Source: VGWG01 sp964580075
GTDB taxonomy: Bacteria > Verrucomicrobiota > Kiritimatiellia > RFP12 > JAAYNR01
DNA length: 64,000 nucleotides
Assembly: GCA_964580075.1 (NCBI GenBank)
Contig: CAZOJL010000002.1
Location: 10,099 to 74,098 of the forward strand
Direction: 5' to 3'
Within the stretch, counting starts at the first letter, position 1; each line of letters opens with the position of its first letter. Shown here in pieces: positions 32,346 through 41,332 of the stretch. The position numbers and the translations under genes were made by a program. Under the pieces are notes generated by a model that worked only from the letters and a program-made list of their open reading frames with translations, made no database searches and was not told where the DNA came from.

Positions 32346-35207
32346 ATGACACTAACACCATACCACGCCAAGTATTACGCCTACGAACTCACTCGCCGCT
32401 GTTCATCCGACAGCATGGAGAAGTTCGCCGGCGTTGTCGCCGGCGCCCAGGTCGATCTGAACCCGCACCAGGTCGACGCAGCCCTATTCGCTTTCAACTC
32501 GCCACTCTCCCGCGGGGCACTCTTGGCCGACGAAGTAGGCCTGGGCAAGACCATCGAGGCTGGCATCGTCCTCTCCCAGAAGTGGGCCGAACGCAAACGC
32601 AAGATCCTCATCATCACACCGGCCAGTCTCCGCAAACAATGGTTCCAGGAGATGGAGGACAAGTTCTTCCTGCCGTCCTGCATTCTCGAAACCCGATCTT
32701 ACAACGAAGCTATCCGCCAAACCAGCCTACGCCCCTTCGAGGTGCCTGGAAAACTCGTCATCTGCTCCTACCAGTTCGCCCGCGCGAAAGCATCGGACGT
32801 TCAGGCCGTTCCCTGGGATCTCGTAGTCATTGACGAAGCCCACCGCTTGCGCAACGTCTACAAACCCAACAACGTCATAGCCAACACCCTGAAACAGGCC
32901 CTCGCACACGCGCCGAAACTCTTGCTCACCGCCACCCCGCTTCAGAACTCCCTTCTGGAACTCTTCGGCCTCGTTAGTTTCATTGACGAACACGCCTTCG
33001 GCGACCTCCCGAGTTTCCGCGAACAGTTCGTCAACCTCGACCAGCGCCAAGTTTTCGACACCCTCAAGGTCCGCCTCAAACCCATCTGCCAGCGCACCCT
33101 TCGCCGCCAGGTTACATCCTACATTCCCTTCACCAAGCGCCACCCGTTGTTGGAGGAGTTCACGCCAGAAGAGAGCGAGGATCGCCTCTACAACCTCGTC
33201 TCGGAATATCTGCAACGCGACAACCTGTTCGCCCTTCCACCAAGCCAGCGCTCCCTGATGACCCTCGTTCTTCGGAAACTCCTGGCCTCATCCACCTTCG
33301 CCATTGCCGGTGCCCTGAACACCATTTCCAACCGCCTGAAACTGACGCTCCACCGAAAATCGCCGGAACAATCCCTCGAAGAGGAACTGGACCAAGATTA
33401 CGAAACCCTCGACGAAACTGCCGACGAATGGCAGGACGAAAGCGCCGCCGCCGACCTCACAGATGACGACCGCTCCGCTTTGAAACAGGAAATCGCAGAC
33501 CTCGACGCCTTTGCCACCCTCGCCACCTCCATTCACCACAATGCCAAGGGCAAGGCGCTGGTCAAGGCGCTCACTGTCGCCTTTGCAAAGGCTGCCGAAC
33601 TCGGCGCCCCCCAGAAAGCCGTCATCTTCACAGAATCCCGCCGCACCCAGGACTACCTGCAACGCGTTCTCTCAGACAGTCCGTTTGCCGAAGGGATCGT
33701 TCTGTTCAACGGATCAAACACGGACGAAGGTTCCCGCCAGATATACAGCGCCTGGCACGACAAGCACCAAGGAACCGACCGTGTCAGCGGCTCCCGCACG
33801 GCCGACATGCGTTCCGCCCTCGTGGACTATTTCAGAGATCAGGGCCGGATCATGATTGCCACCGAGGCCGGCGCCGAAGGCATCAACCTCCAGTTCTGCT
33901 CCCTGATTGTGAACTACGACCTGCCCTGGAACCCCCAACGCATCGAACAGCGTATCGGCCGCTGTCACCGCTACGGTCAAAAACACGATGTCGTGGTGGT
34001 CAATTTCCTCAATCGTAAAAACGAGGCCGACCAGCGCGTCTACCAACTTCTGGCCGAGAAATTCAAACTCTTCGAGGGTGTTTTCGGCGCCAGCGATGAA
34101 ATTCTCGGCACCATCGGCGCAGGCGTGGACTTCGAGAAACGCATCGCCGGCATCTACCAACGTTGCCGCAAGCATGAGGAGATCAGGACCGCATTCGATC
34201 AACTCCAACTGGAACTCAACCTCGAAATCAACGAGGCCATGACCCAGACCCGGCGCAAACTCCTCGAGAACTTCGACGATGAGGTCCGCGAAAAGCTAAA
34301 GGTGCGTGACGAAACATCAAAGGCCGTTCTCACCCGCTTCGAATACACCCTCATGCGCCTTACCCGCCACGAACTGGAGGGCCACGCCGAGTTTATCGAT
34401 GACGGTTCCTTCCGCCTCACAACCGCCCCCTTTCCGGCCTTTTCGGGTGTCATCCCTCTTGGCCTGTACGAACTCCCGCGCCGTTCCGGCGAAGCGCACA
34501 CCTACCGCCTCAGTCATCCTCTCGCCGTCGAGATCGTCAAGCGCGCCAAGGAACGCGACCTACCGATTTCCGAAGTCTGTTTCCGGTACAGCGAACATGA
34601 AGGCAAAGTCACGGCGCTAAAGCCGCTGGTCGGCCGCTGCGGATGGCTTTCCGTCGCACAGTTCACGGTCGAATCCCTCGATCAGGCCGAAGACCACCTG
34701 ATACTCGTTGCCACCACAGACGATGGCGCATTGATTGACGAAGAAGCCGCCCGCCGCTTGTTTTCCCTGCCAGGTGCCCCCGTCGGCCAGGAGACCACCG
34801 CACCCCCACCACCGGCCCTGCAAGACCTTGTCCAGCAGCGCCAGACTGCCATCACACGCACCATCTCCGAACGCAACGCTCGATTCTTCGAGACCGAGGC
34901 CACCAAACTGGAAAACTGGGCCGACGACGTGAAACTCGGCCTCGAACGCGACATCAAGAACCTTGACCGACAAATCCGGGAAACCCGACGTGCGGCCACC
35001 GTCGCACTCACCTTAGAGGAGAAACTCGCCGGCCAGAAACAGATCAAAGCCCTTGAATCCCAGCGCAGCGAGAAACGCCGCTCCCTGTTCGAAGCACAGG
35101 ATCAGGTGGACCGCCAACGCGCAGAGTTCATCTCGATAATCGAAGGGAAACTGAAACAACAGACCGACCTCTCAACCGTCCTGACACTTCAATGGAGACT
35201 CGAATAA
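32346..35207 (+). CDS. SNF2-family (RapA-like) DNA-dependent ATPase, first gene of the defence operon
   Basis: About 953 residues. SNF2 motor: LADEVGLGKTIEAG (Walker A around residue 65), IDEAHRLRN (DEAH at Asp163), LLTATPLQN, then helicase C-terminal lobe with TEAGAEGINLQF and QRIGRCHRYGQ. The last 110 residues are a long charged coiled coil. Such proteins translocate on double-stranded DNA and remodel bound proteins; several phage-defence systems carry one. Its stop overlaps the next ATG (TAATG), so translation is coupled to the small gene. ATG 32346 is preferred because MTLTPYHAKYYAYELTRR looks like the conserved beginning; in-frame ATGs at 32244 and 32295 are alternatives. Unlike DISARM drmD, no drmABC genes are present. 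Confidence 0.85.
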   Translation: MTLTPYHAKYYAYELTRRCSSDSMEKFAGVVAGAQVDLNPHQVDAALFAFNSPLSRGALLADEVGLGKTIEAGIVLSQKWAERKRKILIITPASLRKQWFQEMEDKFFLPSCILETRSYNEAIRQTSLRPFEVPGKLVICSYQFARAKASDVQAVPWDLVVIDEAHRLRNVYKPNNVIANTLKQALAHAPKLLLTATPLQNSLLELFGLVSFIDEHAFGDLPSFREQFVNLDQRQVFDTLKVRLKPICQRTLRRQVTSYIPFTKRHPLLEEFTPEESEDRLYNLVSEYLQRDNLFALPPSQRSLMTLVLRKLLASSTFAIAGALNTISNRLKLTLHRKSPEQSLEEELDQDYETLDETADEWQDESAAADLTDDDRSALKQEIADLDAFATLATSIHHNAKGKALVKALTVAFAKAAELGAPQKAVIFTESRRTQDYLQRVLSDSPFAEGIVLFNGSNTDEGSRQIYSAWHDKHQGTDRVSGSRTADMRSALVDYFRDQGRIMIATEAGAEGINLQFCSLIVNYDLPWNPQRIEQRIGRCHRYGQKHDVVVVNFLNRKNEADQRVYQLLAEKFKLFEGVFGASDEILGTIGAGVDFEKRIAGIYQRCRKHEEIRTAFDQLQLELNLEINEAMTQTRRKLLENFDDEVREKLKVRDETSKAVLTRFEYTLMRLTRHELEGHAEFIDDGSFRLTTAPFPAFSGVIPLGLYELPRRSGEAHTYRLSHPLAVEIVKRAKERDLPISEVCFRYSEHEGKVTALKPLVGRCGWLSVAQFTVESLDQAEDHLILVATTDDGALIDEEAARRLFSLPGAPVGQETTAPPPPALQDLVQQRQTAITRTISERNARFFETEATKLENWADDVKLGLERDIKNLDRQIRETRRAATVALTLEEKLAGQKQIKALESQRSEKRRSLFEAQDQVDRQRAEFISIIEGKLKQQTDLSTVLTLQWRLE

Positions 35208-35392
35208 TGCATAAAGAAACCCCGTCAGAACAACTCGCCGCCAAGATCGCCGACCGCCTAGTCAAAGAAGGTCTCTTGCCCCCGGATGCCGCCACCAGAC
35301 TCAAACCCAAACTGGCCCAAGGAACCGTTACCCAAGATGACTGGAGACTTCCAATAGAACTGGGAGACAAGAAGAAGGAGGCTGCAAAATGA
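35207..35392 (+). CDS. small charged protein of the defence operon (61 aa), function unknown
   Basis: Encodes 61 residues and begins on the last base of the helicase stop (TAATG); it ends inside the ATGA start of the next gene. The overlap on both sides is strong support that it is real. The sequence is hydrophilic, with SEQLAAKIADRLVKEGLLPP resembling a short helical bundle and a Lys-rich tail (DKKKEAAK). No family is recognised. It could be an adaptor or antitoxin-like partner for the following ATPase or the helicase; that is a guess from place alone. Confidence 0.7.
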   Translation: MHKETPSEQLAAKIADRLVKEGLLPPDAATRLKPKLAQGTVTQDDWRLPIELGDKKKEAAK

Positions 35393-37719
35393 GCATTCCA
35401 AGTCTAGTGAGCAATCCAGGTCTTCGGCAACTCACCGTCGAGAACCTCCGCGGAGCTGTGGTCCCGTTCACGCTCCCTTTTGAGAAGAACAAGAAACTCA
35501 CAATCGTCTACGGAGAGAATGCCACAGGCAAGTCAACCATTTGCGATGCATTCGACTTTCTCGGGAAAGGAAATGTCGGCTCATTGGAAAACCGCGGACT
35601 GGGCCGCTCCGAAAGATACTGGCCGTCTATTGGAAAACCCGCCGGCGCTGTTTCGGTGACACTCGAAACCACCGACCTCGCCAAGTGCTGCGCAAAGATC
35701 GGAACAGGAGGTGTCACAGTCACGCCCCCGATCCCACGTCCACGGGTCGAAGTGTTGCGCCGCAAACAAATACTCAAACTGATTGAGGCAACCGAGAGCG
35801 AACGCTACACGGAAATCCGCCGCTTCATTGACGTGTCGGCCGTGGAAACATCGGAAGGCACCCTTAACCAGTTGATCAAAGACCTGAACGCCAACCGCAA
35901 CATTGCCGCAGCACGGTTAACAGAGAACCTAGACGCACTGACCAACTACTGGAACGCGGCCAGTCAACCAGGAAGCAATGCCCTGACATGGGCAACCACA
36001 GAAGCAAAACGAAACCAAACCACTTTAGACAAGGAGGCGGCCGCCCTGGCTTCACTTCAAGCCGCCTATGCCAGACTCACAGACTACCCGGCGCAACTCA
36101 CGGCAACCACCCACACCCAGAATGCTGCAAAGGAGGCGGATGATGCCGCACAGGTCGCCGCAAAACAGTGCGCCCAAACGATTGCTGCAGACGCTGATGA
36201 GGTAATCGGCGTACTCCAAGCTGCCCAGACGTACCTGCACATACACCCGACACCCAAGGTCTGCCCTCTCTGCGAGAGCGCCGAAAAGACGGCAGGTCTG
36301 AACCAACGTATTTCACAACGCCTTGGTGCATTCGCGGCCCTCCAATCGGCACAGGGTCAAGTGAAGACTACCGCCACCGCCGTCCAACGCGCGGAGGCCC
36401 AACTCGAAGTCCTGAAGGCCGACGCAAAACGTAACGCCGAAACATTTGAGAAAGCACGCACCGACTTTGCCTGGCCCGCGGACATACCACTACCAACATC
36501 ACCCGCCCCCACGGACATCACCGCACTTGCGACATGGCTTGCCGATACCGGTCCCCTGCCTGCCCAATGGAAACAAGCCGAAACCACCCGCCTGGACAAA
36601 AAACAGTTCATTGCCTCATTAAATGGGGCACTGAAAACATACAACGAGAATGTCAATACACAGAAGGAACTGGACGTTCTCCTGCCGAAACTCGATCACG
36701 CCTTGAAGATCGTCATTGAGGAACGCCGTGACTTCACAGGAAAGATACTGGCGAACATCGCCACAGAAGTCGGCCGCATGTACGAACTCGTTCACCCAGG
36801 CGAAGGCCTGAGCAAGATCAGCTTGCAACTCGATCCCAAGAAACGTGCCTCTTTAGGAATTGGAGCCCCATTCGGCACCATGAAGGAGACCCCGCCGCAA
36901 GCCTACTTCAGCGACTCGCACCTCGACACACTAGGCTTGTGCATTTACTTGGCACTCACCGGACGAGATGAACCGGAGAAGATCATTCTCATAATTGACG
37001 ACGTACTTGCGAGCGTTGACGAACCCCACGTTCAACGACTCATCGAGATGTTGTACGACGAGACGGCAAAGTTCCGGCATTGTCTGATCACCACCCATTA
37101 CCGCCCATGGAAAGAAAAGTTCCGATGGGGTTGGCTCAAGAATGCGCAATGCCAGTTTATCGAGTTGAAGGACTGGACGACAACCGAAGGCATCACACAT
37201 GCCAACAGCGTGCCGGATATTGACCGCCTAAAGTCACTTATAGCAGAGAAATCACCTGATTCCCAACTCGTATGCTCCAAAGCCGGCGTGATGTTGGAAG
37301 CGGCACTCGAGTTCCTGACCTTACTGTACCAATGCCGAGTTCCCCGAAAACCCGGCGATACATACACAGTCGGCGACCTCCTACCGGCGATTGACGACAA
37401 ACTGCGCAAGTCCCTGCAAGTAGAGTGCGCCGTGACAGACAAAGCCGGGACAGTCACATACCAAACGAAACAACTCGGCCCAATATTCGATGAACTGGAC
37501 CGAATCTTCCAACTCCGGAATGTCTTCGGCTGCCACTTCAACGAGATATCCTTCACCCTTCTGAACTCGGATGCCCTGACGTTTGGCAAGAAGGTGCTGG
37601 AGTTGATCGAAACCCTCGCCGATCCCGATGCCGGATGGCCCCGCAGCGACAAGTCCGGCAACTACTGGGCGACCGCCAAGGAAACACGCCGGTTGCACCC
37701 CTTAAAGAAACCCAAGTGA
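35389..37719 (+). CDS. SMC/RloC-like ABC ATPase with CxxC hook and C-terminal HEPN-type motif
   Basis: 776 residues. N-terminal ABC half with Walker A GENATGKST (residues 42-50). A coiled-coil arm follows, with a zinc-hook-like CPLC at 292-295, then a second arm and the C-terminal ABC half: LDTLGLCIYLAL and Walker B IILIIDDVLASVDEPH. From about residue 600 a separate helical region ends with RNVFGCH (Arg710 to His716), the RNxxxxH form typical of HEPN ribonucleases. PrrC and RloC have this layout: a DNA-sensing ABC ATPase joined to an anticodon nuclease, linked to restriction systems and set off when restriction is blocked. A similar guard role is inferred. It overlaps the small gene by 4 bases. 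Confidence 0.78.
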   Translation: MSIPSLVSNPGLRQLTVENLRGAVVPFTLPFEKNKKLTIVYGENATGKSTICDAFDFLGKGNVGSLENRGLGRSERYWPSIGKPAGAVSVTLETTDLAKCCAKIGTGGVTVTPPIPRPRVEVLRRKQILKLIEATESERYTEIRRFIDVSAVETSEGTLNQLIKDLNANRNIAAARLTENLDALTNYWNAASQPGSNALTWATTEAKRNQTTLDKEAAALASLQAAYARLTDYPAQLTATTHTQNAAKEADDAAQVAAKQCAQTIAADADEVIGVLQAAQTYLHIHPTPKVCPLCESAEKTAGLNQRISQRLGAFAALQSAQGQVKTTATAVQRAEAQLEVLKADAKRNAETFEKARTDFAWPADIPLPTSPAPTDITALATWLADTGPLPAQWKQAETTRLDKKQFIASLNGALKTYNENVNTQKELDVLLPKLDHALKIVIEERRDFTGKILANIATEVGRMYELVHPGEGLSKISLQLDPKKRASLGIGAPFGTMKETPPQAYFSDSHLDTLGLCIYLALTGRDEPEKIILIIDDVLASVDEPHVQRLIEMLYDETAKFRHCLITTHYRPWKEKFRWGWLKNAQCQFIELKDWTTTEGITHANSVPDIDRLKSLIAEKSPDSQLVCSKAGVMLEAALEFLTLLYQCRVPRKPGDTYTVGDLLPAIDDKLRKSLQVECAVTDKAGTVTYQTKQLGPIFDELDRIFQLRNVFGCHFNEISFTLLNSDALTFGKKVLELIETLADPDAGWPRSDKSGNYWATAKETRRLHPLKKPK

Positions 37720-37778
37720 CACCTCTACTGTTCACAAAACCCGGACTTAACGACCGACCGGAAGGAACCAAACGCACT

Positions 37779-39581
37779 ATGAGCCCCTTAACTCCGGCAT
37801 ACCTGGCCATACTTAAGAAACATCTCGCTGACAGGTACGTTGTTCACCTGCCACCACTCGCAAAGAACAGCAAAAACTCCGATGAAGTGGAGAAGAAAAA
37901 CCTTTCGCGGGCTTTCAGCGCCTTCACATTGCATCACCTTACTGGCGTTTCTGAAAAAGAAGCCGCAGAGTCAGTTGTGGACGATTTTGAAGACGTTGGT
38001 TTGGACGCCGTGTATTACTTCGCACCAACAGAGACACTTTTCCTGGTACAGTCCAAACTGAAAGCATCGGAAGAATTCAGCCAAGACGAAGCACTGGCGT
38101 TTTGTCAAGGCATACGCAAACTGATCAAAGAGGACTTCAACGGGTTCAATGAACACGTGACACGACGCCAGACGGAAATCGAAGGCGCATTGGAACTATG
38201 CCGTGAGATCCAACTTGTTGTCGCACACACCGGTTCCGGCATCAGCAAACATGCTCGAACCGCTTTAGACGAACTCCGCCAGGATGAGACCCACGACGAA
38301 CTACGGTTCACCCCCCCAATCCTGGATTTTGATGCAAACAAAGTAGTAAACGGCCTGCAAGGAAGTCATGCCTACAAACGCGTCGACACGAAACTTGTTG
38401 TCAGGAACTGCAAACACATTGCCGAACCAAGATCGACATACTTCGGTCTAGCCAATATCATAGACTTGGTCGCACTGCACAAGACACATGACAAGGCACT
38501 CTACGACAAGAACATCCGGACATTTCTCGGTCACGAGACAGACGTGAATAAGGCTATCCAGAAGACATTAGCCGAGAAACCTGACCACTTTATCTACCTG
38601 AATAACGGCGTCACAGTGCTCTGCCAACAGATCGACCCGAAGGACACTAACAAGAAGGAAGGCAGGCGCTTGGTAATCAAGGGGTTTTCCGTGGTGAACG
38701 GCGCCCAGACGATTGCGTCGTCCGCAAAGTATGTGGCCGATAACCCGGGTGCAAATATAGATTTTGCCCGCGTTTTGATCACACTGATTGAAGCTGCCGC
38801 TGACGGCGACTTTGGGAAGTCCGTCACCAGAGCCCGTAATCATCAGAATGAAGTCAAACAGTCCAACTTCGCTGCCCTTGACGACGGTCAGGAGAGACTT
38901 CGCAGGGATTTGGCGCAACTTGATATTCAGTACGCATACAAGGCAGGAAGAACCGAAGGACCAGATGATCCCAACCGAATTCAGATTGAGGAAGCAGTTC
39001 AGGCATTGGCGCTACTTCAGGGCGACCCGCGATACGCCGTCCGGTTGAAGAAGCAACCCGCTGACCTATTGAACACGGAGTCCGACCAGTACAAGGAACT
39101 TTTCGGTTCATCGCTCACTGCTTTCCAACTACTCAATGCGGTTCTTGTAAATCGTTACGTCCAACGCCGGATTGGAGAAGAAGTCGGGAGAACGGGCGGC
39201 CAGGAAAGACTCGTTTACAAGCACGGGAACCACGTGATCGCATGGATACTCGCCAAGTGTGTAATGAAGGCCATTAACGAACCGGCACGCATAGACAACG
39301 CTAAACTCAACACTTTACTTAGCGTGCCGTTCGATGAAATCAGACAAAAGCAATGGGACAAGGCCCAACCAGCCCTTGCGCAACGCGGACCGTTGTCTTT
39401 GTTCCGCAACCAAACCCATACCATCCCATTGATGCAACACCTCATGATCGACTTCTACGGTCTGACAAACGATCCAGTCATAGGACACAAACTCGCACAA
39501 CAGCAACCTGGCGACCTCTATCCAACGCACCTCTTCGCGTACCTGATTCAACGGGCGCCCCAGATCGGGGGACTCTCATGA
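37779..39581 (+). CDS. AIPR-family abortive-infection protein
   Basis: 600 residues. The central region carries the AIPR signature seen in phage-resistance proteins: ALYDKNIRTFLGHETDVNKAI, HFIYLNNGVTVLC and KGFSVVNGAQTI. The N-terminal 110 residues contain DDFEDVGLDAVYY...LVQSK, with Asp76, Gln91 and Lys93 spaced like the D-(E/Q)xK active site of Mrr-type PD-(D/E)xK nucleases; this link is my inference. The gap from the ATPase gene is 59 bases with no visible terminator, and its stop overlaps the methyltransferase ATG (ATGA). ATG 37779 begins at the conserved-looking MSPLTPAYLAIL; the open frame extends upstream into the ATPase gene. Confidence 0.82.
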   Translation: MSPLTPAYLAILKKHLADRYVVHLPPLAKNSKNSDEVEKKNLSRAFSAFTLHHLTGVSEKEAAESVVDDFEDVGLDAVYYFAPTETLFLVQSKLKASEEFSQDEALAFCQGIRKLIKEDFNGFNEHVTRRQTEIEGALELCREIQLVVAHTGSGISKHARTALDELRQDETHDELRFTPPILDFDANKVVNGLQGSHAYKRVDTKLVVRNCKHIAEPRSTYFGLANIIDLVALHKTHDKALYDKNIRTFLGHETDVNKAIQKTLAEKPDHFIYLNNGVTVLCQQIDPKDTNKKEGRRLVIKGFSVVNGAQTIASSAKYVADNPGANIDFARVLITLIEAAADGDFGKSVTRARNHQNEVKQSNFAALDDGQERLRRDLAQLDIQYAYKAGRTEGPDDPNRIQIEEAVQALALLQGDPRYAVRLKKQPADLLNTESDQYKELFGSSLTAFQLLNAVLVNRYVQRRIGEEVGRTGGQERLVYKHGNHVIAWILAKCVMKAINEPARIDNAKLNTLLSVPFDEIRQKQWDKAQPALAQRGPLSLFRNQTHTIPLMQHLMIDFYGLTNDPVIGHKLAQQQPGDLYPTHLFAYLIQRAPQIGGLS

Positions 39582-41332
39582 CCAGACACCTCAAACTCGA
39601 ACTCACCTGGATCGGCAAGGAGAACCGGCCCCGCCTGGAGCCGCGCATCCTCCTCGAAGATCCGGAGAAGTCGTATCACGCCGCACATCGGGTGAAGGAA
39701 TGGCCGCAAGAGAACGCAAAAAACACAAAAGGCTCAGACTCTTTGCGCTCTCTGTGTTCTTTCGCGGCTAAGAATCCCTCCGATGTCGGCGATCTCTTCG
39801 ACAACCGCCTCATCTTCGGCGACAACCTCCTCGCCCTCAAGGCACTTGAGCAAGAGTTCACCGGGAAAATTAGGTGCGTATTCATTGACCCACCCTACAA
39901 CACGGGTAGCGCATTTACACACTACGACGATGGAGTTGAGCACTCTCTTTGGCTTTCTCTCATCAGAGATCGACTGGAGATGTTACGTCAACTCCTTGCC
40001 GATGACGGTTCTCTTTGGATCACTATTGACGACAATGAATCTCATTATCTTAAGGTTTTGTGCGACGAAGTGTTTGGAAGGCAGAACTTCGTTGCCAATG
40101 TGGTCTGGCAAAAAAAATCGTCACCGCAACCAAACGCGGTTTGGCTTTCCGACAGTCACGACCACATCCTTGTTTACGCGAAAAATAAATCTATATGGCG
40201 TCCAAATATGTTGGAGCGCAGTGTTGAAGCGAATTCGCGTTACAAGAATCCAGACAACGATCCCCGTGGTATGTGGACGTCTGGTGACTGCACAATCAGC
40301 TTGACCGGCGGGCAACGCGGAGCGCAGTTCGCTAGGACCGGTGTTTCGGAGAACATCTATGAAATTCAAACGCCGTCTGGGCGCAAGGTGTCTCCTCCAC
40401 CTGGAACATGCTGGCGTTTTAGTAAGAAGCGATATGAAGAACTGGTAAAAGAATACCGGATTTATTTTGGTGACACCGGCAATAACGTTCCAAGATACAA
40501 GAGATTCCTTTCAGAAGTTCAGGAAGGTATTGTCTGCATGACAGTGTGGCTTCGAACAGAAGTGAGCGATAATCAGGACGCGAAGCGAGAAGTAATGGTA
40601 TTCAATTCCGAGCAGGTGTTTTCTACACCGAAACCCGAAAGGCTTTTACAACGCATCGTTGAGTTAGCGTCGAATCCCGGTGACTGGGTGCTCGACTCCT
40701 TCGCCGGTTCCGGCACTACGGGTGCGGTCGCTCACAAGATGGGCCGGCGCTGGATCATGGTGGAACTGGGCGAGCATTGCCACACACACATCATTCCCCG
40801 ACTCAAAAAAGTTATTGACGGTGAAGATTCTGGCGGCATCACGAAGTCCGTGGATTGGAAAGGCGGCGGTGGGTTCCGCTACTACCGGCTCGCGCCGTCG
40901 CTGCTGGAAAAGGACAAGTGGGGGCAGTGGGTCATCAGCAAGGAGTTTAATGCCGCCATGTTGGCCGAGGCGGCCTGTAAACTGGAAGGGTTCACCTACG
41001 CCCCGAGCGACTCTGTCTATTGGCAACACGGGCACTCCACCGAACGTGATTTCATCTATGTGACCACCCAGAATCTGAACGCCGCCCAACTTGCGCAGTT
41101 GAGCGATGAAGTCGGCCCGGATCGCACCTTGCTCGTGCTTTGCGCCGCCTTTCGCGCACCACGTGGCGACGCCGCCGAACGCTACCCGAACCTCACGGTG
41201 AAGAAGATTCCCAAACAGGTGCTTTCCCGTTGCGAATGGGGGCATGATGATTACAGTCTAAACGTGGAGAACTTGCCCAAGGCACCGCCGAAGTTGGGGC
41301 AACAGGATCTGTTTGCGGAGGTTGGCAAATGA
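39578..41332 (+). CDS. type III restriction-modification DNA methyltransferase subunit (Mod)
   Basis: 584 residues, beta-class N-methyltransferase (motif order DPPY first, SAM site second): DPPYNTGSAFTHYDDG at 104 onward and FAGSGTTGAVAHKMGRRW from Phe375. It methylates adenine or cytosine amino groups and supplies target recognition for Res. The recognition region lies between the two motifs (about 180-340). Residues about 43-64, between EKSYHAAHRVKEW and NPSDVGDLFDN, are a low-complexity insert encoded by a degenerate palindromic repeat at 39703-39768. The ATG overlaps the AIPR stop and the stop overlaps the DUF1016 start. A stand-alone methyltransferase is unlikely because res is in the same operon. 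Confidence 0.88.
   Translation: MTRHLKLELTWIGKENRPRLEPRILLEDPEKSYHAAHRVKEWPQENAKNTKGSDSLRSLCSFAAKNPSDVGDLFDNRLIFGDNLLALKALEQEFTGKIRCVFIDPPYNTGSAFTHYDDGVEHSLWLSLIRDRLEMLRQLLADDGSLWITIDDNESHYLKVLCDEVFGRQNFVANVVWQKKSSPQPNAVWLSDSHDHILVYAKNKSIWRPNMLERSVEANSRYKNPDNDPRGMWTSGDCTISLTGGQRGAQFARTGVSENIYEIQTPSGRKVSPPPGTCWRFSKKRYEELVKEYRIYFGDTGNNVPRYKRFLSEVQEGIVCMTVWLRTEVSDNQDAKREVMVFNSEQVFSTPKPERLLQRIVELASNPGDWVLDSFAGSGTTGAVAHKMGRRWIMVELGEHCHTHIIPRLKKVIDGEDSGGITKSVDWKGGGGFRYYRLAPSLLEKDKWGQWVISKEFNAAMLAEAACKLEGFTYAPSDSVYWQHGHSTERDFIYVTTQNLNAAQLAQLSDEVGPDRTLLVLCAAFRAPRGDAAERYPNLTVKKIPKQVLSRCEWGHDDYSLNVENLPKAPPKLGQQDLFAEVGK
39703..39768. repeat. degenerate palindromic repeat inside mod
   Basis: The arm 39703-39731 and the reverse complement of 39739-39768 agree at about 22 of 30 positions, and every mismatch is an A/G change. 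The reading frame stays open across it. It encodes a hydrophilic then Leu/Cys/Ser-rich peptide unlike the flanking Mod sequence. Confidence 0.5.

Noticed and set aside
35389..37719. RecF or RecN repair protein
   Set aside because: The CxxC hook plus the extra C-terminal HEPN-type region and the defence context do not fit either repair protein.
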